Source: an uncultured Sulfurimonas sp. (GTDB lineage: Bacteria > Campylobacterota > Campylobacteria > Campylobacterales > Sulfurimonadaceae). From it: a stretch of DNA of 45,058 bases. A program made the position numbers and the translations under genes. Where the stretch lies: contig CALCGG010000099.1 in NCBI GenBank assembly GCA_937900945.1, forward strand, positions 1 to 45,058, written 5' to 3'. Positions 9,061 through 19,478 of this stretch are shown here, piece by piece. Position 1 is the stretch's first letter; each line of letters opens with the position of its first letter. The notes beneath the pieces are model-generated. The model worked only from the letters and a program-made list of their open reading frames with translations. It made no database searches and was not told the origin of the DNA.

Positions 9061-10230
9061 TTAAGCTTTTAACTCTTTTACAAACTCTTCGATTCTCTTT
9101 ATTCCAGTACGGATACTTTCAATATCAGTAGCAAAACTAAATCTAAAATAACCTTCACTTCCAAATCCTATACCTGGAACAACAGCTACTCCTGTTTTTG
9201 CCAGTAACTGTTTTGAAAATTCTAAAGAATCATTACTTACTTGCTTAATATTTACAAAAAGATAGAAAGCCCCGTCTGGCTTTATAACACTAAGCCCATC
9301 GATTTCATTAAAGAGTTTAAAGGCTTCATCACGACGCTCTTTAAATGCTTTTCTCATCATCTCTATATCTGCATCAGCTGAACCGTCTAACCCTGGAATA
9401 GCAGCTTTTTGAGTTATTGAGTTTATGTTTGAAGTGCTTTGGCTTTGAAGTTTTTTAGTTGCTTGAATTAGCTCGGTGTTGTGAGCTGCCATGTAGCCAA
9501 ATCTCCAGCCAGTCATAGCTACTGATTTACTTAAACCGTTAATTGTTACAGTTCTCTTATACATGTCCTCACTCACAGCGGCTGCTGATGTAAAAGTACC
9601 TTCATATACAAGTTTTTCATACATCTCATCACTTGCAACGATAACATTAGTTCCCTCTAAGACTTTTCCTAAAGCGGTAAGTTCCTCTTTTGAGTAAACA
9701 GAACCGGTTGGGTTGGATGGAGTATTTAAAATTAACATTTTGCTATTTGGTGTTAAAGCATTTTTTAATTGCTCTGGAGTTATTTTAAAGTCAGTATCAT
9801 CAAGAGTTTCTATCTCAACAACTGTACCCCCACAATATAGAACTAACTCTGGATATGTAACCCAATAAGGTGCAGGTATGATTACTTCATCACCCTTTTG
9901 TATTGTTGCAGCAAACAAGTTAAATAGAGAATGCTTAGCACCATTGTTTGCAATGATTTGATTCGGAGCATATGTTAAGCCGTTATCTCTTTTAAGCTTT
10001 TGTGCGATTGCTGTTCTTAGGGCTGGTATTCCATCAACAGCAGTATATTTTGTAAAACCCTCGTTGATAGCCTTGATTGCAGCATCTTTGATAACCTGTG
10101 GTGTATCAAAGTCAGGCTCTCCGGCAGAAAAGCTAAGGATATCTTTCCCTTCAGCTTTAAGCTCTTGCGCGAGTGTTGTAATCGCGATTGTAATCGATTC
10201 AGATAGCGTGTTGATGCGGTTTGTTAGCAT
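9061..10230 (-). CDS. aspC: pyridoxal phosphate-dependent aspartate aminotransferase
   Basis: AGEPDFDTP, NTPSNPTGSVYS, GLSKSVAMTGWRFGY; ATG at 10230 preceded by AAGGAC. Confidence 0.93.
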   Translation of the reverse strand: MLTNRINTLSESITIAITTLAQELKAEGKDILSFSAGEPDFDTPQVIKDAAIKAINEGFTKYTAVDGIPALRTAIAQKLKRDNGLTYAPNQIIANNGAKHSLFNLFAATIQKGDEVIIPAPYWVTYPELVLYCGGTVVEIETLDDTDFKITPEQLKNALTPNSKMLILNTPSNPTGSVYSKEELTALGKVLEGTNVIVASDEMYEKLVYEGTFTSAAAVSEDMYKRTVTINGLSKSVAMTGWRFGYMAAHNTELIQATKKLQSQSTSNINSITQKAAIPGLDGSADADIEMMRKAFKERRDEAFKLFNEIDGLSVIKPDGAFYLFVNIKQVSNDSLEFSKQLLAKTGVAVVPGIGFGSEGYFRFSFATDIESIRTGIKRIEEFVKELKA

Positions 10231-10319
10231 TTTTAAGTCCTTAGTCACTTGATGTGAAAATAATAGCCATAATTATACTAAAATAATTTTATAGTTAAGT
10301 TGAGAAAATATTTTCTTAC

Positions 10320-11021
10320 TTAATTCTTCATAGCTTTAATAAATGATTGATAAATATTTTCAAGAGCTAAATCATCTTCTAAGAGTTTTTTGTTGTCTTC
10401 AACTAAAATATGTTCTAGAACAGCAACTCTTTTTAGTAGGTATTCAAACATCTCTTTGTTGATATCAGGAAGCATATTATGCATAAACGGATCTTTACAT
10501 CTCCCTTTTTCTATTACATGTGCCGGGATTCCTATCGCAGTTGAACAGTCAGGTACCTCTTTTACTACAACAGAATTTGCACCGATTTTTGCATATTCGC
10601 CAATAACAATATTTCCAAGTATTTTTGAACCGGCACCCAAAACAGCACCTTGTTTTATAGTGGGATGGCGTTTTCCGTGTGTTAAAGATACACCGCCAAG
10701 AGTTACTCCTTGATAAATCAGTACATCATCTTCTATAATCGTAGTCTCTCCAATCACAACTCCAAAACCATGATCAATAAAAACTCTTCTCCCAATTACG
10801 GCGGCAGGATGAATATCTATATTGGTAAAAATTTGTGATAAGCCCATTATCATTCTTGCCAATCTTTTAAAATTTGCTTTATAAAGTTTATGAGATAGCC
10901 TATACCAAGCAATTGCCCAAACACCTGGGTAGTTGAATAAAAAATCTACCTTTGAATTTAGAGCAGGGTCATTTTTATAAGCATTAGAAAAATCTTCTCT
11001 GATATCAGTGTAAAGTCCCAC
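10320..11021 (-). CDS. cysE: serine O-acetyltransferase
   Basis: DIHPAAVIGRRVFIDHGFGVVIGETTIIEDDVLIYQGVTLGG left-handed beta-helix signature. Confidence 0.95.
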   Translation of the reverse strand: MGLYTDIREDFSNAYKNDPALNSKVDFLFNYPGVWAIAWYRLSHKLYKANFKRLARMIMGLSQIFTNIDIHPAAVIGRRVFIDHGFGVVIGETTIIEDDVLIYQGVTLGGVSLTHGKRHPTIKQGAVLGAGSKILGNIVIGEYAKIGANSVVVKEVPDCSTAIGIPAHVIEKGRCKDPFMHNMLPDINKEMFEYLLKRVAVLEHILVEDNKKLLEDDLALENIYQSFIKAMKN

Positions 11022-11030
11022 AATTAAGCC

Positions 11031-12860
11031 TTAGTTTGTTGTTCTTAGATAACCGTTTTGCTGTACGAATATCTCTAATTTTGAAAGTGTATCACTTTTT
11101 TCTTTTTCTGTAATAAATTGGCTATTAGACAAGTCTGTCTTAAGTTTATTTAAAATTTCATCTTTATCGTAGCCGATTGATTCGAGAATATCCAAGATGT
11201 TTTTTGATTCGATTTCATTTTTTATTTCATAGTTAACATCATTTACATATATAGTATATTCACTAGGATGTGTAAACAGATTATGGCTCATTCCCAGTGT
11301 TTCCTGATAAGCTCCAACATTGAAAAAACCTAAAAAGTATTCTTCCTCATCTAAGTTTACATCATGCAGATATAAAGGTTTATCAGGGTTAAAACCAATC
11401 TCTCCATCACTATCACATGTGATATCCCAAAGAGAAGCTGCTCTAATGGGTGTAGAGTTTAAATGGTGCAACGGCATAACAGGAAAATGCTGTCCTAAGC
11501 CCCAGTAGTCCGGCAAACTTTGAAAAATAGAAGCATTTATGAGATATCGCTCTTGCAACCTGACTTGTAATTGTTCAAGCTCATTTGTAGGGTCTAATGA
11601 TGTCAAATACAATGATTTTTTTATAATATTATGCACTAATATTTCTGCATTAGAACGATCCTGCAAGTCAATATAACCTAAATCAAATAAAGTTAGAAGG
11701 GACTCCATGTGGTCGAGGGCATCATGCAAATACTCTATGCAATTTTTATTGTTAAGAAGTTTATGCAGTTCTATAAGTTCTTCAAGAAGAGGCGGGTTTT
11801 TCTTTTTGAAGTTTAAAAGCTGTTCTTGATAATCATGTGTAAAAAGCTCAAGGACAGGAGTTATTAAAACAGCATGAGAAGCTACTATAAATCTTCCTGA
11901 CTCTGTAAAAATATCTGGATGTTGAACATTTTTAGCATTCATAATCTCACCAAGTAAGAAGACAACACTGCTTGAAAATTCAGCTATAGAATAGTTTCTG
12001 GCTTTTGAATGAATATGTTGGTCATACTCTACTGCCAGTCCACCACCAATATTTATGCTTGAGAGTGATGAAGCTCCCATTTTTTTAAGTTCGGCATAGA
12101 TATTTCCAGCTTCTCTTAGAGCTCTTTTTAAAGGTGCAATGTCAGACATTTGGGAACCTATATGAAAATGAACCATGCTTAAATGTTGGAGTAAATTTTG
12201 CTCCCCTAAAAGTTTGACTGCCTCGATAATTTCTGTAGAGGTTAAACCAAATTTTGCATCCATCCCACCGCTTTTAGCCCAAATCCCGCTTCCGGCACTG
12301 TGGAGTCGAACTCTAAGTCCAATATTTGGAACTTTTAAAGTACATTCTCGGGCAACTTCGATGATGGTTTCAAGCTCGCCCAAGCCTTCGATTGTAATTG
12401 TGATTTTGTGTCCACTTTGAGCTGCAATAAATCCTAGAGATATCATCTCTTTATCTTTAAAGCCGTTAACAGTTATATTTGCTCCACTAGGGGTTTTACT
12501 CATGGCTAAGATAAGTTCTGCTTTAGAACCTGCTTCTAAACCATAGTTGTATTTTGAACCTTGTGATGTTACAGCTTCTACAGCAAAAGGAAACTGATTC
12601 ACTTTTAGTGGAAAAACAGCGTTAAAAGATCCATTGTAATTATTCTCTTCCATAGCTCTGTCAAAGTGAGAATAAAGAGTTTGAATCTGTTTTTTAATAA
12701 GATGCGGAAATCTTAATAAAATAGGACCTTTCACATCATTTGAGCGAATCTCTTCTGTTATTTGCAAAAGTGAAGGCATGCTCTTATAATTTAATTTTAG
12801 TTGACCATCCTCGATGATAAAATTATTATTTGACCAAATGTCGAGTCCAAAGTTTTTCAT
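11031..12860 (-). CDS. speA: biosynthetic arginine decarboxylase
   Basis: FPLKVNQ PLP-Lys region, GLEAGSKAEL, NIGGGLAVEYDQ. Confidence 0.95.
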   Translation of the reverse strand: MKNFGLDIWSNNNFIIEDGQLKLNYKSMPSLLQITEEIRSNDVKGPILLRFPHLIKKQIQTLYSHFDRAMEENNYNGSFNAVFPLKVNQFPFAVEAVTSQGSKYNYGLEAGSKAELILAMSKTPSGANITVNGFKDKEMISLGFIAAQSGHKITITIEGLGELETIIEVARECTLKVPNIGLRVRLHSAGSGIWAKSGGMDAKFGLTSTEIIEAVKLLGEQNLLQHLSMVHFHIGSQMSDIAPLKRALREAGNIYAELKKMGASSLSSINIGGGLAVEYDQHIHSKARNYSIAEFSSSVVFLLGEIMNAKNVQHPDIFTESGRFIVASHAVLITPVLELFTHDYQEQLLNFKKKNPPLLEELIELHKLLNNKNCIEYLHDALDHMESLLTLFDLGYIDLQDRSNAEILVHNIIKKSLYLTSLDPTNELEQLQVRLQERYLINASIFQSLPDYWGLGQHFPVMPLHHLNSTPIRAASLWDITCDSDGEIGFNPDKPLYLHDVNLDEEEYFLGFFNVGAYQETLGMSHNLFTHPSEYTIYVNDVNYEIKNEIESKNILDILESIGYDKDEILNKLKTDLSNSQFITEKEKSDTLSKLEIFVQQNGYLRTTN

Positions 12861-12975
12861 TTATGTAAACCTATATATGTAATTTGTGATGAAAATATTT
12901 ATCAATATCGAAGTATATCTCACCATTTCTATTTTTAATGCTATTCATATCCATCTGTTATTTATAAACTCAATG

Positions 12976-14187
12976 CTAGAAATTCTTTAAGAACATAGTA
13001 CTTTCTGTTTTATTTTCTAAATCTTTAACCCATATCGTATCGTTTTGCATCTCGTTTGTGCCGATTACACAGCAAAACCTTGCATTTACTTTATCAGCAC
13101 CTTTAAGATGGCTTTTAAGGTTTTTTGCTTTGTAATCACAGGTGGCTTTATCACTCTTTCTTTTCTTATGAGTAAGACTGACAACTAAATCAATAGCCTC
13201 TTCATCCATAGCACCGAGGTAATAACCGTCTCTTTTAACTTCTGGCATCTTTATGAGTTCCATAAGCCTTTCAATTCCCATGGCAAAACCAACTGCAGGA
13301 GTAGGGCGACCATCTAAAAACTCTACAAGTCTGTCGTAACGACCACCGCCGGCTATCGCACTTTGAGAGCCTATGTTGTCGCTAACAAACTCAAATGCAG
13401 TCTTAGAATAATAATCAAGTCCGCGAACCAAGTTTGTATCTATCTCATAAGCTATCTCGTTATCATCAAGAATCTTCTTTAACTTCTCAAAATCATCTTC
13501 ACATGCAGAGCATAAATGGTTAATGAGTTTCGGAGCTTCTTTGTATATCACTTGACATGTTCCATTTTTACAGTCAAGAACACGGATAGGGTTTGTAGCT
13601 TTTCTTCTGACACAATCTTCACAAATATCATCTTCGCATTTTTCAATAAAACTCACTAAAGAATCGCGATACTGAGGCATACAATTACTGTCTCCAAGTG
13701 AATTCAGCTGGAGTCTGTAAGCAATTCCAAGAGCTTTTAAAATGTCACTGACCATCATAATCATAGCAGCGTCTTCATAAACACTGTCAACGCCAAAACT
13801 CTCAACTCCAAACTGATGAAACTGTCTTAGACGGCCTTTTTGAGGTCTTTCATAACGGAACATAGAACCATGATAAAAGAAACGATGAATCCCACCAGCT
13901 TTATCAAGTTTTTTTTGAACAAAAGCACGGACAACACCGGCGGTTCCCTCAGGGCGAAGACAAACATCATTTTCCCCTTTGTCTATAAACTGATACATCT
14001 CTTTGCCGACAATATCACTGGATTCACCAACGGAGCGTTTAAAAAGGGCAGTTTCTTCTAAAAGAGGAGTTTCTATAAAATGATAACCATACTTTTGTGC
14101 TATATCAGTAGCCGTATTTATAAAGTAAGTAAATCGTTCATAATCCTCACTTAAAATATCGTTCATTCCTCTTAGTGAATTAATCAT
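12976..14187 (-). CDS. hisS: histidyl-tRNA synthetase
   Basis: RGMNDILSEDYERF, RPEGTAGVVRAFV, QFHQFGVESFG, GLDYYSKTAFEF. Confidence 0.97.
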   Translation of the reverse strand: MINSLRGMNDILSEDYERFTYFINTATDIAQKYGYHFIETPLLEETALFKRSVGESSDIVGKEMYQFIDKGENDVCLRPEGTAGVVRAFVQKKLDKAGGIHRFFYHGSMFRYERPQKGRLRQFHQFGVESFGVDSVYEDAAMIMMVSDILKALGIAYRLQLNSLGDSNCMPQYRDSLVSFIEKCEDDICEDCVRRKATNPIRVLDCKNGTCQVIYKEAPKLINHLCSACEDDFEKLKKILDDNEIAYEIDTNLVRGLDYYSKTAFEFVSDNIGSQSAIAGGGRYDRLVEFLDGRPTPAVGFAMGIERLMELIKMPEVKRDGYYLGAMDEEAIDLVVSLTHKKRKSDKATCDYKAKNLKSHLKGADKVNARFCCVIGTNEMQNDTIWVKDLENKTESTMFLKNF

Positions 14188-14764
14188 TGCTATCCTTCAT
14201 ATTGTTTAATATTTCTTTTGTTATATCTTCTATGTTTTTTGTTGCATCAATAGTTACAAGTTCCAGCTGAAGGAGCCTTGCAGCCTCTATGATGGCATCT
14301 TGAATTTTTAAAAGATACTCAGATCCTCTAAGTTCTATACCATCTAATTTTTTTTGGGAAAGTCTAAGCTCTAATTCCTCTTTTGTAAGTTGAAGTAAAA
14401 AAACTTTTTTCGGATAAATACCGTTTGTAGCAAATCTATTGAGATGAATTATTGCTGTTTCACTTATTTCGCCTTGAATTAAAGCGTAAGCGACACCACT
14501 GACTGCACTTCTGTCAGATATTATCATTTTCTCCAGATTTGGCTCTATGACCTCTTTTATATGTTCAGCACGATCGGCTAAAAAGAGTAGAAATTCAGCT
14601 TTTTTACTTTGTATTTTAGCATTTAGAACGATTTCTCTTATCTCTTTGCCTATCTCTGTGCCACCCGGCTCTTTAGTGATAATAGCATCTGGAAAGTGTT
14701 CGGCTAGTTTTGAGATTTGTGTGCTTTTTCCGGCAGTGTCGATACCCTCTAGTGCAATGTACAT
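14180..14764 (-). CDS. tmk: dTMP kinase
   Basis: MYIALEGIDTAGKSTQ P-loop; TKEPGGTEIGKEIREI; DRAEH. Confidence 0.96.
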   Translation of the reverse strand: MYIALEGIDTAGKSTQISKLAEHFPDAIITKEPGGTEIGKEIREIVLNAKIQSKKAEFLLFLADRAEHIKEVIEPNLEKMIISDRSAVSGVAYALIQGEISETAIIHLNRFATNGIYPKKVFLLQLTKEELELRLSQKKLDGIELRGSEYLLKIQDAIIEAARLLQLELVTIDATKNIEDITKEILNNMKDSND

Positions 14765-15255
14765 GCGCTCATGCTCCCTATGATTTTTTGAACTTCTTTT
14801 GGAAGCAAGTGCTCTGTTTTTGCATTAAATTTTAAAAGATTCCTAACAATGGATGAACTGATAAAAGCATGTTGTAGCTTTGGCATAAGATAAACGGTCT
14901 CAATTGAATCGTCCAGAGAGTTGTTTAAATATCCAAGTTGCAATTCATACTCAAAATCACTCACTGCCCGAAGCCCGCGTATAAGTATAGTCGCATCATG
15001 AGTACGGGCAAATTCTACTGTTAAGTTATCAAACCCGAGAACTCTTACATTGCTCAGATTTTCTATCGCTTTGTTTGTCATTTCTATCCGCTCATCAAGA
15101 GTAAACATCGGTTTTTTATCATGTGAGAGTGCAACAGCTATAATCACTTCATCAAAAAGCCCTAAAGCCCTCTCAATGATGTCAAAATGACCATTTGTAA
15201 TAGGGTCAAAAGTCCCAGGGTAAAGTGCAATTTTTTTATTCAAAGTTATTCCCAT
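14749..15255 (-). CDS. coaD: pantetheine-phosphate adenylyltransferase
   Basis: ALYPGTFDPITNGHFDIIERAL; IRGLRAVSDFEYELQ; ISSSIVRNL; exact start uncertain (overlaps the ubiX 3' end). Confidence 0.96.
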   Translation of the reverse strand: MGITLNKKIALYPGTFDPITNGHFDIIERALGLFDEVIIAVALSHDKKPMFTLDERIEMTNKAIENLSNVRVLGFDNLTVEFARTHDATILIRGLRAVSDFEYELQLGYLNNSLDDSIETVYLMPKLQHAFISSSIVRNLLKFNAKTEHLLPKEVQKIIGSMSACTLH

Positions 15256-15764
15256 CTCTTGTAAAGATTATTTTCTATTCCAAGCAGGTCAAACCACTTG
15301 CCGATAATGAAATTTTCCATCTCATGAAGTGTTTGCTGCTCAGAGTAATAAGCCATAACAGGAGGTGCTATGATGATGCCTAAAGAGGCTAGTTTATGCA
15401 TGTTCTCAAGTGCTATGGCAGAAAAGGGCATTTCCCTTGGAGCTAAAATCAATTTTTTCTGTTCTTTTATCATAACGCTGGCACATCTTGTGACAAGATT
15501 GTCAGAAATACCGCATGCAATTTTAGCAAGAGTGTTCATACTGCAAGGCGCTATAATCATAGCATCTACTCCAAATGAACCAGAAGCGATGCTTGCTGAG
15601 ATATCATCGTTTTTATGTGTAATAATATTCATCTCTTTTTTTAAAACAATTTCAGAATTTTTTGACATAATAAAATGTTTTTCAATAGAGTCAGGAAGCA
15701 GTTCAAGTGTCTTTAACCCTAAATTAACTCCGCTGGCACCACTTGTTGCTACAACTATTTTCAT
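15246..15764 (-). CDS. ubiX: UbiX family flavin prenyltransferase
   Basis: VVATSGASGVNLGLKTLELL; IIAPCSMNTLAKIACGISDNLVTRCA. Confidence 0.93.
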   Translation of the reverse strand: MKIVVATSGASGVNLGLKTLELLPDSIEKHFIMSKNSEIVLKKEMNIITHKNDDISASIASGSFGVDAMIIAPCSMNTLAKIACGISDNLVTRCASVMIKEQKKLILAPREMPFSAIALENMHKLASLGIIIAPPVMAYYSEQQTLHEMENFIIGKWFDLLGIENNLYKRWE

Positions 15765-15765
15765 G

Positions 15766-16644
15766 CTATTGTACCTCTGCCATATTTCTACCGGTAACCC
15801 GTACTTTTATTTTTTTGCCATCACTTTTCTGAACTGTGATTATGTCGCCGAGCATACCTTCAGTTTCAGCTTTTGCTGAAAAAGAAAGAGACATGCCATC
15901 TGAATTTAATATGGTAGTTACAAATGAGCCACGCTTAACAACGCTAAGTTTTCGGATATCTCTAAGTGTAATTATATTGCCATGTCTTATGCTGATTTTA
16001 GTCTGAACCGCATTGTTTTTCAAGTTTTGTAAAGGTGTCGCTCTAAATTTGTCTAAGATTATACTCTTTTTTACACAATTAATAGCAGATAGTTCAGTAT
16101 CTCTTTTGATATTGTTTTTTGCTACGTAGACATCTACGTTTGCATCTATAGTGTAATCAAAAAATATCTTTTTTTGCTGTTTTGTTTTTATATAGAGTGT
16201 TCCATGATTATATAAACTATTCTTTTTTTGAATATTTATAAGGTATTCATGCGGCAAAGATTCTATATACGTTCTTGGCATGATAAAAATTTGTTTTATA
16301 TCAATACTTGGATAAATCTTTTTATAAAAATCTTTTATGTATTTTTTGATTTTTGATGTGTCAATAGGACTTTTTTTTGTAAATTTTATATAGTTACTTT
16401 TAGAAGTGTACGTACCGTAGCCATATGATTTTAAGTCTTTGATTAAATCTTTTGATTTTACTCTTTTTGTATATTTTCCTTGTTCAAATGAAAATAAAAC
16501 TGCATCTGAATTGACATGTGGAATTATTTGGGATAGGTTTATGTCGTTTGAATTTACATAGTAGTCTTTATTTAGTGTATTGCCAGATAGCAATTCTAAA
16601 AAAATAACAATAAAAAAGAAAATTTTCAATAACATTACAATCAC
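15766..16644 (-). CDS. flgA: flagellar basal body P-ring formation chaperone FlgA
   Basis: C-terminal SAF-like region DTELSAINCVKK...VQTKISIRHGNIITLRDIRKLSVVKRGSFVTTILNSDGMSLSFSAKAETEGMLGDIITVQ. Confidence 0.88.
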   Translation of the reverse strand: MIVMLLKIFFFIVIFLELLSGNTLNKDYYVNSNDINLSQIIPHVNSDAVLFSFEQGKYTKRVKSKDLIKDLKSYGYGTYTSKSNYIKFTKKSPIDTSKIKKYIKDFYKKIYPSIDIKQIFIMPRTYIESLPHEYLINIQKKNSLYNHGTLYIKTKQQKKIFFDYTIDANVDVYVAKNNIKRDTELSAINCVKKSIILDKFRATPLQNLKNNAVQTKISIRHGNIITLRDIRKLSVVKRGSFVTTILNSDGMSLSFSAKAETEGMLGDIITVQKSDGKKIKVRVTGRNMAEVQ

Positions 16645-16704
16645 TTAATAGATTTTTTGCCATTTTAGCATATTTTGGTGCGGAAATTATAAAAATTGTT
16701 GTTA

Positions 16705-16789
16705 GTGGTACCTGCGGGCGGACTTGAACCGCCACGACTTGCGCCAACGGATTTTGAATCCGTCATGTCTACCATTCCATCACGCAGGC
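16705..16789 (-). tRNA. tRNA-Leu (CAA), CCA encoded
   Basis: Reverse complement GCCTGCGTGATGGAATGGTAGACATGACGGATTCAAAATCCGTTGGCGCAAG...CGCAGGTACCA; long variable arm. Confidence 0.95.
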
Positions 16790-16854
16790 TTAAAAGAGTG
16801 AAATGATAGTGGGTTATTGCTTAATTATAAATGAATTTAGCCGATACTAAAAGA

Positions 16855-16870
16855 TGGAACTTATATTGCT
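16855..16870 (+). promoter_or_regulatory. sigma54-type promoter upstream of flgL
   Basis: TGGAAC-TTATA-TTGCT against consensus TGGCAC-N5-TTGCW, exact N5 spacing, about 65 bp before the flgL ATG. Confidence 0.7.
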
Positions 16871-16934
16871 ACTTATGAAGCATAATAAGATTTATAGAAT
16901 TTAAGCATAATCAGCAGCAAAATGGAGGTGCATT

Positions 16935-19391
16935 ATGAGAGTTACATCCAATATGTACTATAAAAACATCTTTAATGATAGTTCAAAAGCAAATGAAAAA
17001 CTTTTTGATGTGAACAAACAAATATCCTCTGGACTTAAGATTCAGTATGCCGGTGATGATGTATCTACTTTTGCTGATACTATGAGGCTTGATAATGAAT
17101 TGACGACATTGGGGCAAATCAAGGGAAGTGCTGGGAGCGCATCTAAGATGTCAACTCAGGCAGATACGGTTCTCAATGAATTTCAAACTACAATGGATCG
17201 TACAAGAACTTTACTTCTTCAAGCTTCAAATTCATCTCAAAGCGAGGCATCTATGGATGCAATTGCTGCTGAATTAAGAGGACTTGAGAGCCATCTTAAA
17301 AATTTATCCAATACTTCTATCAATGGACAATATCTTTTTTCAGGTTCTGCTGTTGATGTAAAACCTATTGCTGCTGATGGCAGTTACATGGGAAATGATG
17401 TTTCAATGAATGCTTTTTTAGGTTCAAGAGTTGAGCAGCAATATAATCTAACCGGTGCTGATTTGTTTTTGGGGGAAGAAGTACTTGTAAAAAGACAAGT
17501 AACTACAAATGTACCCCAATATAATTTAAGTGCTAAATATCCTGATTTTTCAGACCCGGCAAGTAGTTTAGGTGGAATTGATAAAACTATTACTGTCAGT
17601 GATACTATTCGTGATTTGATGGGTGATTTGGATGCTAATGGGACTGCTGCAACGAATCATTTCTATCTTAGCGGTGCGAAAAGTGATGGAACATCTTTTA
17701 CTAAGCATATATCCATGAGTGGATCCAGTACCGTAGATGAATTATTGACACAAATAGGTAATGCTTATGGAAATACTTCAGATTTGAAAGTAGTGAATGT
17801 TTCTTTGAATGCTTATGGTGAGATTGTCATAGAAGATAAAATGAAAGGTTCAAGTAAGCTTGATTTTCATATGGTTGGAGCGGTTGATTATGACGTTACA
17901 GGTGGTGATGCAGCCGATGTTAACAATGCAATTTATGGAACTGCTGCCGGAAGTATTGATAACTTGGATGATGGTGAAACAAACTTTGACAAAATTATCA
18001 ATGGAACAAGTACGGCAGCTAATACTAATTTATATATAAAAAGCTTTGTGCAATCACCTTTTTCTACTGTTGCTGCTCCTGCAAGTGAATTAGTGAGTGC
18101 AGAATTTGCTATGAGCAGGGCTGTGGTAGCCGTTGATACACTAAGCATTACAGTTGATAATGGAGATGCTACCACAACAGCATATACCCAACTCTTTAAT
18201 GCAGATCCTGCAACAACTTATGATGATTTAAAAAACCAGATTGAAGCTGATGGTGATTTCACTGTAACCGTAAATGGAGACACGATTACACTAAATGCAA
18301 CTGCACAAGGTGTGGCGAAAGGTGTTTCTATAAATACAGATTTGGCAAATGATAATGGTAGCCTTACAGGAGCAGTTACAGTTGTTCCAACTATAATAAA
18401 CAGTATTATTGCAACAGATATTGATGCTTTAGTTTACGATAAAACACAGTTTACTAAAGATGGGTCAAAGCTGTCCTCAAATGTTCCACAGATACTAAGA
18501 GGTACAAATGCATTTGCATCTCCATCCACTAAAATTTCTGAAGTTGCAGACCTCTCTCAGGGAACAGCAGGTACACTAAGTGGCACACAATTTACACTCT
18601 CAGGAACCGATACAAGCGGAAATGCTTACACGGCACAAATTGATTTTGCAACTGCGGGTTCAACTTTCTCGCTTGATGGGGGAGTGACAAACTATAATAT
18701 ATTTAATATGGGAAGCCCAAGAACAGCAGTTGATGCAGATAAAATGACCTATCAACAGCTTATGGATGTTACAAACATGATTGTAACGGGTAGTCTGCCG
18801 GCAGTAAATACAGAAGCTGGTTATGATACTGCAATTAGCTCAGCAGAAAGCTCTGGAAGTACCTTTTTAAGTTATGATGGAAAAATTCAGTTTAAAGATG
18901 CAACTAGTAGCAATACAAAAGCCAGTTTAGCTATTTATGACTCAAATAGTGGAGACTTCAGTATTGGTGCTGATGCATCCGTTATGACTTTTAACTCTAA
19001 TAATGCGCTAACGGTTCGTGATCCTAAAACAGATTTCTTTAAAAATCTTCGTGAGACAATAACTGCTGTTGAAAACTACAAGCTTTATCCAGACAGTAAG
19101 AGTGGTGATATAAGAAGTGTTGGAATAGAAAATGCCATATCAATTATGGATGATTTAATGGAACATGTGGGTAGAGCACATGCTGTAGTCGGTGCGCAGT
19201 CAAATGCACTAACAAATGCACTTGAAAGAACACAACTTTTAGAAACTAGTACGATGACGCTTCGATCCTCTGTAATAGATACAGATATAGCCGAAGCATC
19301 TTTAATGCTCACGCAGTTATCTTTAAATTTACAGGCTATGCTCTCAACAGTTGCCAAGGTTTCTAAGCTCAGTTTAGTAAATTATCTGTAA
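16935..19391 (+). CDS. flgL: flagellar hook-associated protein FlgL (818 aa)
   Basis: N-term MRVTSNMYYKNIFNDSSKANEKLFDVNKQISSGLKIQYAGDDVS; C-term flagellin-like helices ENAISIMDDLMEHVGRAHAVVGAQSNAL...TDIAEASLMLTQLSLNLQAML. Confidence 0.9.
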   Translation: MRVTSNMYYKNIFNDSSKANEKLFDVNKQISSGLKIQYAGDDVSTFADTMRLDNELTTLGQIKGSAGSASKMSTQADTVLNEFQTTMDRTRTLLLQASNSSQSEASMDAIAAELRGLESHLKNLSNTSINGQYLFSGSAVDVKPIAADGSYMGNDVSMNAFLGSRVEQQYNLTGADLFLGEEVLVKRQVTTNVPQYNLSAKYPDFSDPASSLGGIDKTITVSDTIRDLMGDLDANGTAATNHFYLSGAKSDGTSFTKHISMSGSSTVDELLTQIGNAYGNTSDLKVVNVSLNAYGEIVIEDKMKGSSKLDFHMVGAVDYDVTGGDAADVNNAIYGTAAGSIDNLDDGETNFDKIINGTSTAANTNLYIKSFVQSPFSTVAAPASELVSAEFAMSRAVVAVDTLSITVDNGDATTTAYTQLFNADPATTYDDLKNQIEADGDFTVTVNGDTITLNATAQGVAKGVSINTDLANDNGSLTGAVTVVPTIINSIIATDIDALVYDKTQFTKDGSKLSSNVPQILRGTNAFASPSTKISEVADLSQGTAGTLSGTQFTLSGTDTSGNAYTAQIDFATAGSTFSLDGGVTNYNIFNMGSPRTAVDADKMTYQQLMDVTNMIVTGSLPAVNTEAGYDTAISSAESSGSTFLSYDGKIQFKDATSSNTKASLAIYDSNSGDFSIGADASVMTFNSNNALTVRDPKTDFFKNLRETITAVENYKLYPDSKSGDIRSVGIENAISIMDDLMEHVGRAHAVVGAQSNALTNALERTQLLETSTMTLRSSVIDTDIAEASLMLTQLSLNLQAMLSTVAKVSKLSLVNYL

Positions 19392-19418
19392 AATTCATCT
19401 TTCAAAATGCCAAAAAAT

Positions 19419-19450
19419 TTTCATCTGGAACATTTTTGGCTATACTTCCT
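19419..19450 (+). terminator. weak hairpin between flgL and ftsK
   Basis: GCCAAAAA...TTTTTGGC 8-bp inverted repeat, no clean T-run. Confidence 0.3.
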
Positions 19451-19478
19451 TTAATTATATTAGTAAAGGTAAAGTGAT

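Noticed and set aside
15370-15879. 169-aa + strand ORF
   Set aside because: Antisense to ubiX/flgA; both have clear family support on the minus strand.
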